Shown here one piece after another: positions 1 through 9,895 of a stretch of 64,000 nucleotides of DNA (position 1 is the stretch's first letter; each line of letters begins with the position of its first letter). Both the position numbers and the translations under genes were made by a program. The stretch is from Spirochaetaceae bacterium (GTDB lineage: Bacteria; Spirochaetota; Spirochaetia; Treponematales; Rectinemataceae): NCBI GenBank assembly GCA_025355995.1, contig JANXYQ010000071.1, positions 19,455-83,454 on the forward strand, read 5' to 3'. The notes below the pieces were generated by a model. That model saw only the letters and a program-made list of their open reading frames with translations. It did no database searches and was not told the origin of the DNA.

Positions 1-1584
1 GGAGTTCTGCCCCTTCGCGGCCTCGACGGTCGCGCAGGCTTCGCCCGGCGGGAGGTTCGGGCCCCAGCTCACCGCGAGGAAGTGGTCGATCAGCGTTTCG
101 ATGTCGCGCATCGTGCGGTCCTTCGGCGGCGGGACCGCGAGGGGGTGGTCGGCCTTGTAGGGCCCCGCCGGCATCCCCGCGACGCACTGCTCGATGATGC
201 GCAGGCTCTGCCTCATCTCCTCGACGTGGATGGCGAGGCGGTCGTAGGAGTCCCCGCCCGTCGCCGTCGGGACGTCGAAGTCGAAGCGCTCGTAGCCGCC
301 GTAGGGCCGCTTCTTGCGCAGGTCCCAGTCGAGTCCGCAGGCGCGCAGGAAGGGGCCCGTGGCGCCCCACTCGACGGCCTCGCCCAGGCTGAGCGCGCCG
401 ACGCCGACGGTGCGGGCCTTGAAGAGGCTCGAGCGCATTATGGCCGCGTCGTAGTCCTTCAGTGTCCCCCTCATGTGCTTGACGAAGGCGAGGACCATCT
501 CGTCCCAGCCCCGTGGCAGGTCCATCGCCACGCCGCCTATCCTGAACCAGCCCGGGTGCATGCGGCCGCCGGTCACCGCCTCGACGATGTCGAAGGCGCG
601 CTCGCGGTCGTTGAACATGTAGAAGACCGGGGACATCTGGCCGACGTCCTGGCTGAAGGTGCCGTAGAAGACGAGGTGGCTGATGATGCGGAAGAGCTCG
701 GCCATCATGACGCGGATCACCAGGGCGCGCTCGGGCACCTCGATGCCCGCCAGCTTCTCGACCGCGAGCAGGTAGGGCAGCTCGTTCATCGAGCCGGCCA
801 GGTAGTCGATCCGGTCGGTGTAGGGGATGTAGGTGTGCCAGGACTGCCGCTCGCCCATCTTCTCGGCGCCGCGGTGGTGGTAGCCGATGTCGGGGTAGAG
901 GTCGACGACGACCTCGCCCTCGAGCTTGGCGACGAGCCGCAGGACCCCGTGAGCGCTGGGATGCTGGGGGCCGATGTTGATATAGAAGGTGCCGGCCCCG
1001 GCTTCCGGCCCCGGCCCGTCGACCTGCCATTTGACCGGATCGAATTTCAGCTCCTCGAGCATCGCTGCCTGCTCGTCCTCGCTCATGCCGAAGCGCCCCA
1101 TGTCGGTGGCGCGGGCGGGATGCTCCTTGCGCAGGGGGTGGCCCTCCCACCACGGCGGCATGAGGATGCGCCTTAAGGCCGGACGCCCCTCGAAGGCGAT
1201 GCCGAACATGTCCCAGACCTCGCGCTCGTAGAAGTCGGCGCTCGGCCAGAGGCAGGTCGCGCTCGGGACCGAGGGCGCCTGGCCCTCGAGGGCCACCTTG
1301 ATGCGGAGATCCTCGTTCCTCTCGAAGGAGAGGAGCTGGTAGACCATGGTGAAGTCCGAGGGCGGCTGCCCCTCCCGGTGGGAGCGCTCGCGCTCGTCGA
1401 TGGCGGTCAGGTCGTAGAGCATCGGGTAGGCTCCGGACCGCGCCGTCTTGAGGTAGGAGAGGAGATCGAGGAGGAGGCCGGGCTCCACCCAGGCGGTGGG
1501 CAGGCCGTCCGCGGTCTCCTGCGCGTGGATTCGCTCGGCGCCGAAGGTCTCGGCGAGCTCCCTCAGGATGGCGTCCCTCTCCAT
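1..1584 (-). CDS. nuoCD: NADH-quinone oxidoreductase subunit C/D fusion (partial, runs off left edge)
   Basis: 528 codons are present in one open frame from ATG at 1584 to base 1; the C-terminal few dozen residues lie outside the window. The N-terminal ~190 residues are NuoC (30 kDa subunit, with the stretch [13 protein letters not shown] and the signature end GHPLRKE). They are joined in frame to NuoD (49 kDa subunit, starting near [14 protein letters not shown]). The fusion forms the peripheral arm next to the quinone site of respiratory complex I. AGGAAAGG precedes the start, and nuoB ends only 9 bp upstream. Fused nuoCD is a known arrangement (for example in E. coli). The second complex I operon in this window has separate nuoC and nuoD, so the two sets are different lineages. 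Confidence 0.95.
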   Translation of the reverse strand, partial: MERDAILRELAETFGAERIHAQETADGLPTAWVEPGLLLDLLSYLKTARSGAYPMLYDLTAIDERERSHREGQPPSDFTMVYQLLSFERNEDLRIKVALEGQAPSVPSATCLWPSADFYEREVWDMFGIAFEGRPALRRILMPPWWEGHPLRKEHPARATDMGRFGMSEDEQAAMLEELKFDPVKWQVDGPGPEAGAGTFYINIGPQHPSAHGVLRLVAKLEGEVVVDLYPDIGYHHRGAEKMGERQSWHTYIPYTDRIDYLAGSMNELPYLLAVEKLAGIEVPERALVIRVMMAELFRIISHLVFYGTFSQDVGQMSPVFYMFNDRERAFDIVEAVTGGRMHPGWFRIGGVAMDLPRGWDEMVLAFVKHMRGTLKDYDAAIMRSSLFKARTVGVGALSLGEAVEWGATGPFLRACGLDWDLRKKRPYGGYERFDFDVPTATGGDSYDRLAIHVEEMRQSLRIIEQCVAGMPAGPYKADHPLAVPPPKDRTMRDIETLIDHFLAVSWGPNLPPGEACATVEAAKGQNS

Positions 1585-1593
1585 CGGCCTTTC

Positions 1594-2187
1594 CTATATC
1601 CCGTCCGGCGGCTCGAGGCCGCCGCGGACGCGCCGCTCGTCGCGCATGATGTCGCGCATCGAGGGCCTCGCGGGCTTGACCACGCCCTGGGGCCCCACCA
1701 CCCAGGATAGGGGCCGCTTCTCCTGCTCGATCGATTCCTGCAGGAGGGTCAGCCCGCGCATGAAGGAGTCGGGGCTCGGGGGGCAGCCCTGGATGTAAAT
1801 ATCGACGGGGAGGAAGGAGTCCACTCCCTGGACGACGCTGTAGATGTCGTACATCCCGCCCGAGCCCGCGCAGGAGCCCATCGATATCACCCAACGCGGC
1901 TCCATCATCTGCTCCCACATGTGCCGCACGATGGGCGCCATCTTCTTGAACACCGTGCCGGCGACTACCATGACGTCCGCCTCGCGCGGCGAGCCGCGGA
2001 TGATCTCCGAGCCGAAGCGCGCCAGGTCGTACTTGCTCGTGAGGGCGGTCGCCAGCTCCACGTAGCAGCAGGAGAGGCCGAAGTTGAAGGGCCAGAGTGA
2101 GCGCGAACGGCCCCAGGCCAGGAGGTCAGCCCTGCGCGCGAGCTGGATGTCCGCGAAGGGGTGGGCGGAAGGGTCGGGCGCCTTCAT
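1594..2187 (-). CDS. nuoB: NADH-quinone oxidoreductase subunit B
   Basis: 197 residues. It carries the cluster N2 ligands of complex I: adjacent Cys40-Cys41 (FGLSCCYVE), Cys106 in SMGSC and Cys135 in GCPPSPD. NuoB hands electrons to quinone at the junction of the peripheral and membrane arms. Its ATG overlaps the nuoA stop by 4 bp (ATGA), implying translational coupling in the order nuoA-nuoB-nuoCD. The C-terminal tail of about 40 residues after the cluster is somewhat longer than in the second NuoB encoded near 39.7-40.2 kb. The family assignment is secure. Confidence 0.95.
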   Translation of the reverse strand: MKAPDPSAHPFADIQLARRADLLAWGRSRSLWPFNFGLSCCYVELATALTSKYDLARFGSEIIRGSPREADVMVVAGTVFKKMAPIVRHMWEQMMEPRWVISMGSCAGSGGMYDIYSVVQGVDSFLPVDIYIQGCPPSPDSFMRGLTLLQESIEQEKRPLSWVVGPQGVVKPARPSMRDIMRDERRVRGGLEPPDGI

Positions 2188-2582
2188 TTGGACAGTCCGT
2201 GCCTCTTCAGGTGCTCGGCGGCGCGCAACCTGCCCCAGTCGAAGGCCCCGGACTTCCAGAGGTAGGCGAGGCCGAGGACCGTCTCGATGAGGAAGGCCAG
2301 CATGGCCGCGAAACCCGGCCAGCCGAGCTCGCGCGCGGCGACGGCCCAGGCGAAGAGGAAGACCGAGGAGGCGTCGAAGACCACGAAGAACATCGCGATG
2401 AGGTAGAAGTCGGCGGGGAAGGGCACTCGCGCGCTACCGGTGGGAAGGACGCCCGATTCGTAGGGAGCGCCCGTGCCGCGTTGGGCATGGCGCTCGCCCA
2501 GCAGGTGGGTGACCCCGAGAAGGAAGGCCACCAGCGCGATCACCAGGAGAAGATAGCTAGCCAGCGCCGCCATTCCACCCAT
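2184..2582 (-). CDS. nuoA: NADH-quinone oxidoreductase subunit A
   Basis: 132 residues with three predicted transmembrane helices (about 8-28, 65-88 and 95-115), normal for NuoA of the complex I membrane arm. The middle segment with the acidic [12 protein letters not shown] stretch is the usual family marker. The first of two nearby Met codons was chosen because AAGGT lies 6-7 bp upstream; Met4 is an alternative. The gene follows the prenyl synthase stop by 31 bp and overlaps nuoB. It is the first complex I gene in a run that begins with two quinone-biosynthesis genes. Confidence 0.92.
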   Translation of the reverse strand: MGGMAALASYLLLVIALVAFLLGVTHLLGERHAQRGTGAPYESGVLPTGSARVPFPADFYLIAMFFVVFDASSVFLFAWAVAARELGWPGFAAMLAFLIETVLGLAYLWKSGAFDWGRLRAAEHLKRHGLSK

Positions 2583-2613
2583 CAGTCGACCTTAGGCGAG
2601 CTCCATCCCGCTG

Positions 2614-3471
2614 TCAAGCGGAAAGGGCTTGGCCGAGCACGTAATCGAGGAGTGCGGAGACCCCGGCCGAGGCGGACTCCAGGACTGAGGCGGCCTTCCT
2701 CGTCCTGCGGGCGTATTCCTCGGTCCTGGCGCGGAGGTCGACCGCGGGATCCAGGCCGTGGTCGCGGTCCGCGAGGTCGTCCAGCATCTGGAATGTGAGG
2801 CCGAAGAGGAGGCCGAATTCCCCCAGGTTCCGGGCTTCCTCCTCCGAGGCGCCGGCGACCAGGGCCCCTCCCACGCAGCAGGACGAGAAGAGCGAGGCGG
2901 TCTTGTCCTCGTTGATCTCGAGATACTCCTTGAAGCCGAGGCTCCTCCCCGGGGCTTCCTGCGCCAGTATCTCGCCGACGCACATCTTCCTCGTAGTTCC
3001 CAGGAATAGGGAGAAGAGGCGGGCCCGGAGCGCGGGCTCGACCGCCAGCTGGGAGAGGAGGCCGAAGAACTCGGTGTAGAGAATGTCCCCGGCCAGGACC
3101 GCGACGCGGTTGCCGTAACGCTTGTTCAGGCTGACCTGATGCCGGCGCTCCTCCGCGCCGTCGATGATGTCGTCGTGGACGAGGGAGGCGGCGTGGAGGA
3201 CCTCCACCGCGGTGGCGAGGCCGACCGCCGCCTCTCGAGGGATCGCGTCGCCGCGCCCGCGCGCGCCGCCGCGCCCGGCGAGGGCCGAGAGGAGCACCAG
3301 GGCCGGCCTCAGCCTCTTGCCGGGCACCGAGAAGGGGTGACGCGCGATCTGGTCGAGGATGGCAGAGCCCTCGCCGCGGGAGGAGGCTATCCTCGCCGCC
3401 ACGGCGCCCAGCTCCTCCTCGACGGCCGCCATCTCGCCGCGGATGGGCGCGAGCACGCTCGAGAGTTCCAT
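2614..3471 (-). CDS. polyprenyl diphosphate synthase (quinone side chain)
   Basis: 285 residues of the trans-isoprenyl diphosphate synthase family. The first aspartate-rich motif is LVHDDIID (about residues 97-104) and the second is QMLDDLAD (about 231-238). GKRLRP near residue 51 is the usual substrate-binding stretch. It elongates FPP/GPP with IPP to make a long prenyl tail. It sits directly after the menG-type methyltransferase (TAA then ATG with no gap) and before nuoA, so its product is very probably the respiratory quinone tail. Chain length cannot be read from the sequence by eye. It is somewhat shorter than the usual ~320 residues, but both motifs are intact. Confidence 0.88.
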   Translation of the reverse strand: MELSSVLAPIRGEMAAVEEELGAVAARIASSRGEGSAILDQIARHPFSVPGKRLRPALVLLSALAGRGGARGRGDAIPREAAVGLATAVEVLHAASLVHDDIIDGAEERRHQVSLNKRYGNRVAVLAGDILYTEFFGLLSQLAVEPALRARLFSLFLGTTRKMCVGEILAQEAPGRSLGFKEYLEINEDKTASLFSSCCVGGALVAGASEEEARNLGEFGLLFGLTFQMLDDLADRDHGLDPAVDLRARTEEYARRTRKAASVLESASAGVSALLDYVLGQALSA

Positions 3472-4209
3472 TTACGGCGCCGCCCTCGCCGCCGGGGCGG
3501 GGCGGATGACGGTGCCGATATGCAGGTAAGCCGCGCCCCAGGTGAGGCGGCGCACCGCTATCTCCGCGAGGCCCGCCGCCCTCATGATCTCGGCGAAGGC
3601 CTCGGGCCCGGGATGCCTCGCGATGGATTCGGCGAGGTAGACATAGGCGGCGTCGTCGCCGGCCACGAGCTTCCCCGCGGCGGGGAGTATCCTTCTCAGG
3701 TAGAAGAGATAGGGAGTCCTAATCGGGCGAGCGAGCTCGGTGCTCATCTCGAGGACCATGACCTGGCCCCCCGCGACCGTCACGCGGGCCATCTCGGCGA
3801 GGGCCCTGGCCTTGTCGGGGATGTTGCGCATCCCGAAGGCTATCGCCGCGACGTCGAAGCAGCCATCGGGGTAGGGCAGCTCGAGCGCGTCCGCCGGCGC
3901 GAGGGCGATCCTGTCGCCCAGGCCCCGCCTCGATACCTTGGCCCGGCCGATCTCCAGCATGGGCAGGGCGATGTCGACGCCCTCGACCTCGATATCCGGA
4001 AAGGCGAGGGCCGCCATGATCGCGAGATCGGCCGTGCCAGTAGCCACGTCCAACAGTCGGCCGTCGGCCCGGAAGCGCATCTGGCGGACCGCCGCCCTCC
4101 TCCACGCCAAGTCGCGCCGAAGGCTCAGGACGCGGTTCGCGAGGTCGTAGGTCTTGTGATACGTCGAGAATATGTCGCGGACGACGAGTTTTCTCTCCTC
4201 CTCGTCCAT
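3472..4209 (-). CDS. quinone-biosynthesis C-methyltransferase (UbiE/MenG family)
   Basis: 245 residues from the ATG at 4209 (GGAG about 10 bp upstream). The same frame stays open upstream to 4494, but that stretch is Arg-rich, unlike the family, and runs into the divergent ubiA gene, so it was rejected. The N-terminus VRDIFSTYHKTYDLAN and the SAM motif LLDVATGTADLA are typical of UbiE/MenG, which methylate demethylmenaquinone or demethoxyubiquinol. MRNIPDKARAL is another family marker. The gene opens a minus-strand operon with a prenyl synthase and nuoA-nuoB-nuoCD. Which quinone is made is not decidable from this window. No obvious structure is seen in the 210 bp before ubiA. Confidence 0.88.
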   Translation of the reverse strand: MDEEERKLVVRDIFSTYHKTYDLANRVLSLRRDLAWRRAAVRQMRFRADGRLLDVATGTADLAIMAALAFPDIEVEGVDIALPMLEIGRAKVSRRGLGDRIALAPADALELPYPDGCFDVAAIAFGMRNIPDKARALAEMARVTVAGGQVMVLEMSTELARPIRTPYLFYLRRILPAAGKLVAGDDAAYVYLAESIARHPGPEAFAEIMRAAGLAEIAVRRLTWGAAYLHIGTVIRPAPAARAAP

Positions 4210-4419
4210 ATCAGCCACGCTCCGGTACCGTCTGGATCCCACTCTGCCTCCCAAGCGCCCACATACCATAGCCTGGAGTCGGCCGAATCGCCAGCGGCGG
4301 CCGCGCCGCTTGCGCAGGCCGACGGCGGGGCCTATTATCCCCCACGAGGCGCCCTTCGGGACGCCGGTCGGGGCGAGAGGGCGATAGAGGCGATCGGCGG
4401 GGAATCGAGGAGGTAGGGC

Positions 4420-5331
4420 ATGCCCAAGACAGGAGCGGCGAGGAAATTCATCGGGCTCTCGAGGATGACCCACTCGGTCCTGGACGTGGCCCATCCGGCG
4501 GCCGGCGCCATACTGGTCCTGGGTTCGGCGCCCCCGCTCGGGATCGCGGCCTTAGGCCTGCTCTCGGCCTTCTCGGGCTTCACCGCCGTATTCGCCCTCA
4601 ACGACGTCATGGACGCGAAGGTGGACGCGGAAAAAATGGCCAAGTACGCGAAGGACTCCGAGGCCTTCGACCTCGACTCCGTCGGCGCGAGGCATCCGAT
4701 AGCCCAAGGATCCTTGAGCCGGCGCGCGGGCTGGGTCTGGGTGGCCGCCTGGGGCCTCGTCTCCCTCGTCACCGCCTTCCTGTTGAAGCCGCTCTGCGCG
4801 GCCCTCCTCGTCGCGGCCATAGCCCTCGAGGTCCTCTATTGCAGGCTCCTGCGCGTCACGCATTGGAAGGCCCTCCTGTCGGGGCTCATGGTGGCCACCG
4901 GCGGGCTCGCCGGGGTCTTCGCGGTGAGCTCGAGCCCGGCTCCCCTCGCCGTGGTCCTCTTCGCCCTCTGGGCCGCGTCCTGGGAGATCGGCGGGCGCAA
5001 TATCCCCAACGATTGGAGCGATATCGAAGAGGACATCAACCTCGGGGTCAGGACCCTGCCCATCCGCTTCGGGCGGATCGCCTCGTCGAGGATCGCGGCG
5101 GCTTTTGCCACGGCGACGATCCTCTGCAGCCTCGCCTTTCCCTTCGCCGTCCCCGTCAGGAACCAGGAGCTCTACCTCGGCCTGGCCCTCGCCGCGGATT
5201 TCGTGCTCCTAGCCGGTCCGGCATTGCGCTGGCTCCGCGATCAGACCACCGAGGCGGCGATGGCCTACTTCAACAAGGCCTGCTTCTATCCCCTCGCGCT
5301 GTTCGCGGCCCTCGCCATCGGTCTCATTTGA
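4420..5331 (+). CDS. UbiA-family prenyltransferase
   Basis: 303 residues, polytopic. The two Mg-diphosphate motifs of the UbiA superfamily are clear: NDVMDAKVD (about residues 61-69) and NDWSDIEED (about 195-203). The enzyme attaches a prenyl chain to an aromatic ring in the membrane. With the adjacent divergent methyltransferase and prenyl synthase it probably supplies the respiratory quinone, so a MenA or UbiA role is possible. It has a long polar insert after the first motif (about residues 70-95). Its 3' end overlaps the convergent cytochrome gene by 8 bp, leaving no space for a separate terminator. Confidence 0.85.
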   Translation: MPKTGAARKFIGLSRMTHSVLDVAHPAAGAILVLGSAPPLGIAALGLLSAFSGFTAVFALNDVMDAKVDAEKMAKYAKDSEAFDLDSVGARHPIAQGSLSRRAGWVWVAAWGLVSLVTAFLLKPLCAALLVAAIALEVLYCRLLRVTHWKALLSGLMVATGGLAGVFAVSSSPAPLAVVLFALWAASWEIGGRNIPNDWSDIEEDINLGVRTLPIRFGRIASSRIAAAFATATILCSLAFPFAVPVRNQELYLGLALAADFVLLAGPALRWLRDQTTEAAMAYFNKACFYPLALFAALAIGLI

Positions 5332-6055
5332 AGTCGGCGCTCGCGAACGCGTAGAGGTCCTTGACCTGAGCCGCGGACAGGGCATCCGTCCCGTAGGCGG
5401 GCATGTCCCCGCCCTTCCCGTCGGGCATGGCCGGCGCGCGGAGGAAGCGGTCGAAGGTCTCCAGGCTCGCCAGCCGCTTGGAGCCCTTGACCGGGAGGGA
5501 GGCGACGTTCGAGTTGCCTCCGCCCTGGTGGCAGGCCTGGCAGTTGGCCGCGAAGAGGGCCTGCCCCTGGGCGTAGCCGGCCGGCGCCGAAGCGGACGAG
5601 GACGAGACTTTGGAGGAGGTCTGGGAGAAGCCTCCGTAGACCAAGGTGGCCCCGAAATAACCCAGGGCGACTACGGCGACGAAGGAGAGGCTGTAGATCG
5701 CGACCATGACGGCATTGTGTATTTTGGCCTTCCCCCCGAGGAATATGCCCAGGCTCAGGAGGACGAGGAGGATGGCCGCGAGCGCTATCTTTATCTGGAT
5801 AGCCGGAATCATTTTGGCGTGATAGAAGTGGATCCAGTCGAGGACCCCGAACAGGATCGATGGGAAGGCGAAGACGAGGCCGAGGATCGAAGCGTGTCGG
5901 GCGGTGAGGATGAGCTGCTTCCGCTTGAAGATCAGGGCGACGACGAAGAAGACGAGGGCTCCGATGACCAGTCCTATCGGGATATGGACTATCGGGGCAT
6001 GCAGGGGATCGGAAAAACCCAGTTTCGCGAGGAATCGATAGAGCGCGTCGATCAT
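5324..6055 (-). CDS. DUF2231 membrane domain fused to c-type cytochrome
   Basis: 243 residues. Residues 1-145 hold four hydrophobic segments of the DUF2231 type, with HAPIVHIPIG near the N-terminus as in that family. A Ser/Ala linker (about 146-162) leads to a single c-type heme domain with CQACH (about 174-178) and a Met-containing MPDGKGGDMPAYG stretch that could give the axial ligand. It is probably anchored in the inner membrane with the heme outside, acting as an electron carrier. Its partner is unknown; the neighbours are quinone synthesis and TCA genes. TATAAC at 6083-6088 (minus) may be its -10 box. Confidence 0.8.
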   Translation of the reverse strand: MIDALYRFLAKLGFSDPLHAPIVHIPIGLVIGALVFFVVALIFKRKQLILTARHASILGLVFAFPSILFGVLDWIHFYHAKMIPAIQIKIALAAILLVLLSLGIFLGGKAKIHNAVMVAIYSLSFVAVVALGYFGATLVYGGFSQTSSKVSSSSASAPAGYAQGQALFAANCQACHQGGGNSNVASLPVKGSKRLASLETFDRFLRAPAMPDGKGGDMPAYGTDALSAAQVKDLYAFASADFK

Positions 6056-6139
6056 ACTGCTACTCCTCCCGTTCTAATTCCAGTTATAGCATCGAGGGCT
6101 CGAGAACACCACCTCAATCGCGGCGGTGCAAACCCGCGC

Positions 6140-6167
6140 TTGTATTTTGGCGAGTCGGAGTTATGCT
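6140..6167 (+). promoter_or_regulatory. putative promoter of the TCA operon
   Basis: TTGTAT (6140-6145) and TATGCT (6162-6167) are separated by 16 bp, upstream of the acn start at 6226. This is a by-eye sigma70-type match in the only sizeable gap before an eleven-kilobase run of genes. Confidence 0.4.
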
Positions 6168-6225
6168 TACGGTGGTTTGGCGACGTCGCGAATATGGGAT
6201 CTGCTCCGCCACGGGAGGGAATGCC

Positions 6226-8142
6226 ATGAAGGGTACGATTGCCGAGAAAATCCTGAGGGGCCACCTCGTCGAGGGCGAGTTGCTCGCAGGAAGGGAGATA
6301 GGGCTCAGGATCGACCAGACCCTGACCCAGGACGCCACGGGCACGATGGTCTATCTCGAGTTCGAGTCCATGGGCCTCGACAGGATCAAGAACGAGCTCG
6401 CGGTCAGCTACATCGATCACAATGTGATCCAAACGGACTACCGGAACGCCGACGACCATAGGTTCCTGCAATCCGCAGCGAAAAAATACGGCGTTATTCT
6501 ATCCCAGCCGGGCAACGGGGTATCGCACCACATCCACCGCCAAAGGTTCGGCATCCCCGGCAAGACCCTCCTGGGCTCGGACAGCCATACGACGACGGGC
6601 GGATGCCTCGGCATGCTGGCCATGGGCGCCGGGGGGATAAGCGTGGCCATGGCCATGGCCGGCCTGCCGTACTACATCAACGTGCCGGAGATCTGGCGGA
6701 TCAGGGTGTCGGGCTCCTTCCAGCCCTTCGTCTCGGGGAAGGACCTCATCCTGAGCCTGCTCAAGGACCATTCCTGCTCGGCTGGCATCGGCAGGATCAT
6801 GGAGTTCGACGGCCCCGGGCTGCGCACCATGGATATGGCCGCCCGCGCGACCGTCGCGAACATGTCGGTGGACATGGGCTTCACCGCCTGCGTCTTCCCC
6901 TCGGACGAAGTCACCCGCGACTTCCTCGCGCGCAACACCCGCGCGGGCGACTTCCGAGCCCTCGCGGCGGACCCGGGCGCAGAGTACGAGCGGACCACCG
7001 AATTGGACCTCGGCGACATAGAGCCCATGGTCGCATGCCCGAGCAATCCCGACAACGTCAAGCCGGCGAGGGAGCTCGCCGGAGTCCGGGTGCACCAGGT
7101 CATCATCGGTTCCTCCTGCAACGGCGACTACAGGGACTTCATGATCGCCGCGAAGATCGTCGAGGGAAAACTGCGCCATCCCGAGCTGAGCTTCGAGATA
7201 AACACGGGGAGCAGGCAGACCCTGGAGAACATCCTCGCCGCGGGCGGCCTGCGCGCCCTCATCGACGCCGGCGCGCGGGTGCACGAGCCCGGCTGCCTCG
7301 GCTGCATCGGCATGGGGCAGGCGCCGGCCACGGGCACCAATTCCCTGCGGACCTTCCCGCGCAACTTCAAGGGCCGGAGCGGGACCCTCGACGACGCGGT
7401 GTACCTCTGCTCCCCGGAGACCGCCGCCGCCTCTGCCCTCGCCGGCTCGATCACCGATCCGAGGACCCTCGGCGACTGCCCGGCCGTAGAGTACCCCGAT
7501 ACCTACAGCTTCAATCCGGGCTGGTTCATCCTGCCGCCGGGCTCGGGCGGCGAGGTCGAGCTGATCAAGGGACCGAACATCAAGCCCTTCCCCCGCTTCC
7601 CAGCGCTCGAGGACGCCGTGCGCGGGGAGGTCCTCATCAAGGTGAAGGACGACGTCAGCACCGACATCATCATGCCCGCGGGCACCCAGGTCCTGCCCCT
7701 GCGCAGCAACATCCCGGAGATCAGCAAGTACGTCTTCTACGTCATCGACAAGGACTTCGCCGCGCGCGCGGCCGCCAAGGGCGGCGGCGTGGTCGTCGGG
7801 GGCGACAACTACGGCCAGGGCTCCTCGAGGGAGCACGCCGCCCTGGCGCCGCGCTACCTCGGCGTGCGGGCCAAGATCGCGAAGAGCTTCGCGAGGATAC
7901 ATAAGGAGAACCTCATCGATTTCGGCATCCTCCCCCTCGTCTTCGCCGACCCCGCGGACTACGACAACATAGCCCAGGGCGACCTCGTGGAGATCGGCGG
8001 GCTGCGGGCCTTCGTAGCCTCGGATCGCTCGGAGCTCGCGATCCGCGTGGGGGGCTCGGAAGTGAAGGCGGTCCTCGACGTCTCGCCCCGGCACAGGAGG
8101 ATACTCCTCGCCGGCGGCGTGCTCAACCTGGTTCGCGATTGA
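6226..8142 (+). CDS. acn: aconitate hydratase
   Basis: 638 residues from the ATG at 6226, which has GGGAGGGA 5 bp upstream; the open frame extends back to 6163 without a ribosome site. It converts citrate to isocitrate using a 4Fe-4S cluster. Cluster cysteines lie in GSSCNGDYRD (about residue 297) and GCLGCIGMGQ (about 356-359). The swivel domain signature YGQGSSREHAALAPRYLG is near residue 530-547. The length of about 640 residues matches the shorter, mitochondrial-like aconitase branch rather than the ~890-residue AcnA. It is the first gene of the TCA operon; sdhA starts 10 bp after its stop. Confidence 0.93.
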   Translation: MKGTIAEKILRGHLVEGELLAGREIGLRIDQTLTQDATGTMVYLEFESMGLDRIKNELAVSYIDHNVIQTDYRNADDHRFLQSAAKKYGVILSQPGNGVSHHIHRQRFGIPGKTLLGSDSHTTTGGCLGMLAMGAGGISVAMAMAGLPYYINVPEIWRIRVSGSFQPFVSGKDLILSLLKDHSCSAGIGRIMEFDGPGLRTMDMAARATVANMSVDMGFTACVFPSDEVTRDFLARNTRAGDFRALAADPGAEYERTTELDLGDIEPMVACPSNPDNVKPARELAGVRVHQVIIGSSCNGDYRDFMIAAKIVEGKLRHPELSFEINTGSRQTLENILAAGGLRALIDAGARVHEPGCLGCIGMGQAPATGTNSLRTFPRNFKGRSGTLDDAVYLCSPETAAASALAGSITDPRTLGDCPAVEYPDTYSFNPGWFILPPGSGGEVELIKGPNIKPFPRFPALEDAVRGEVLIKVKDDVSTDIIMPAGTQVLPLRSNIPEISKYVFYVIDKDFAARAAAKGGGVVVGGDNYGQGSSREHAALAPRYLGVRAKIAKSFARIHKENLIDFGILPLVFADPADYDNIAQGDLVEIGGLRAFVASDRSELAIRVGGSEVKAVLDVSPRHRRILLAGGVLNLVRD

Positions 8143-8152
8143 GGGAGGTCGA

Positions 8153-9883
8153 ATGCGGCGGGAATACGATGCGGTGATCGTCGGCGCGGGCGGCGCCGGG
8201 CTGTACGCGGCCCTCGAGGCCTCGAGCGCGGGCAGGGTCGCGGTCGTCTCCAAGCTCTACCCGGTCCGAAGCCACACGGGCTGCGCCCAGGGCGGCATCG
8301 GCGCGGCCCTGGGCAACCTCGAGGAGGACCACCCCGAGTGGCACGCCTTCGACACGATCAAGGGCGGCGACTATATGGTGGACCAGATGGCGGCGCGCAT
8401 ACTCGCCGACGAGGCGGTGCAGGCGGTCTACGACCTCGAGAACATGGGCCTGCCCTTCTCGAGGACGCCGGAGGGCCTCATCGACCAGCGCAGGTTCGGC
8501 GGCCACACCAGGAATTTCGGCGAGGCCCCCGTGCGCAGGGCCTGCTACGCGGCCGACAGGACGGGCCACATGATCCTGCAGACCCTCTACCAGCAATGCA
8601 TCAAGCATGAGGTGGATTTCTACAACGAGTACTTCGTCGTGGACCTCCTCCTGGATGGCTCTTCCTGCGTGGGCCTCGTCGTCCTCGAGCTGAAGACCGG
8701 CGAGCTGCATACGATCAGGTCCAAGGCCGTCATGCTCGCCACCGGCGGCTTCGGGCGGATGTTCAAGACCACCTCCAACGCCTACGCGAACACGGGGGAC
8801 GGCCCTGCCCTCGCGCTCCGAGCCGGCATCCCCCTCGAGGACATGGAATTCTACCAGTTCCATCCCACCGGCATCGCCGGCATGGGAATCCTCATCACCG
8901 AGGCGGTGAGGGGCGAGGGCGGGATCCTGAGGAACAGGAGGGGCGAGCGATTCATGGAGATGTACGCGCCCAAGCTGCTGGACCTGGCGCCGCGCGACCT
9001 CATCAGCAAGGCCATCCTGAGCGAGCTCAAGGCCGGCAACGGCATGAGGGGAGACAGGCAGATCGACGACTACGTCCTCCTCGATGCGACCGCGCTCGGG
9101 AAGAAGGTCGTCGAGGAGAAGATCCCCGACATAGCCGACTTCTGCCGGACCTACCTGGGGATCGATCCCGCGACCGACCCGATCCCCGTCCAGCCCACCG
9201 CCCACTACGCCATGGGGGGCATCCCGACCGACGTCCACGGACGGGTCCTGGGCGCCGGCGGCGGGGCCTGTCCCGGGCTGTATGCCGCGGGGGAATGCGC
9301 CTGCGTCTCCGTGCACGGCGCGAACAGGCTCGGCACCAACAGCCTCGTGGATCTCGTCGTCTTCGGCCGCAGGGCCGGGAGGCACATCGCGGACTATATC
9401 GCCGGCGCGAGCCTAAGGCCCCTCGCCGCCGGGAGCGAGGACGGAGCCCGGGACAAGGTGAAGCGGCTCAAGACCGGCAGGGGGGCCCACGGAGGGGCGA
9501 TCCGCGAGGCCATGCAGAAGACCATGATGGAGAAGGTCGGGATCATACGCGAGGGGGAGGAGGGGCGGAGCGCGGTAGCCGAGATCGAAGCCTTGCGCGA
9601 CGAGTACCGCGGCGCCCGCGTCGACGACGCCGGCGCGGCCTTCAACACCGACCTCCTCGAGCTTCTCGAGCTCGAGAACCTCCTCGACCTCGCCTTGGTC
9701 ACCGCCCACGCAGCGGCCAGGCGGGAGGAGTCGAGGGGCGGCCACACGCGAGACGACTTCCCGGAGCGCGACGACGCGCGCTGGCTCAAGCACTCCCTCG
9801 TCAGGCTCGTTTCCGGCGTCCCGGAGTTCTCGTACAAAGACGTCGATACGAGCCTCTACCCGCCCAAGCCAAGGGTCTACTAG
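8153..9883 (+). CDS. sdhA: succinate dehydrogenase/fumarate reductase flavoprotein subunit
   Basis: 576 residues. The N-terminal FAD fold (DAVIVGAGGAGLYAALEA) and the covalent-FAD histidine motif RSHTGCAQGGIGAAL (about residue 39-40) are present. So are the substrate-site segments QFHPTGI and NRLGTNSLVDLVVFGRRAG. It oxidises succinate to fumarate, passing electrons to SdhB. It is followed after 12 bp by sdhB. No cytochrome b or other membrane anchor gene (sdhC/D) is found in the operon or elsewhere in the window, so how the complex reaches quinone is unexplained. The operon context (acn, suc genes, gltA) favours the oxidative direction. Confidence 0.93.
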   Translation: MRREYDAVIVGAGGAGLYAALEASSAGRVAVVSKLYPVRSHTGCAQGGIGAALGNLEEDHPEWHAFDTIKGGDYMVDQMAARILADEAVQAVYDLENMGLPFSRTPEGLIDQRRFGGHTRNFGEAPVRRACYAADRTGHMILQTLYQQCIKHEVDFYNEYFVVDLLLDGSSCVGLVVLELKTGELHTIRSKAVMLATGGFGRMFKTTSNAYANTGDGPALALRAGIPLEDMEFYQFHPTGIAGMGILITEAVRGEGGILRNRRGERFMEMYAPKLLDLAPRDLISKAILSELKAGNGMRGDRQIDDYVLLDATALGKKVVEEKIPDIADFCRTYLGIDPATDPIPVQPTAHYAMGGIPTDVHGRVLGAGGGACPGLYAAGECACVSVHGANRLGTNSLVDLVVFGRRAGRHIADYIAGASLRPLAAGSEDGARDKVKRLKTGRGAHGGAIREAMQKTMMEKVGIIREGEEGRSAVAEIEALRDEYRGARVDDAGAAFNTDLLELLELENLLDLALVTAHAAARREESRGGHTRDDFPERDDARWLKHSLVRLVSGVPEFSYKDVDTSLYPPKPRVY

Positions 9884-9895
9884 GAGGATGCGGCC

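Noticed and set aside
3472..4494. Longer version of the UbiE/MenG-type gene starting at 4494
   Set aside because: The extra 95 residues are Arg-rich, overlap the divergent ubiA start and lie upstream of the normal family N-terminus.
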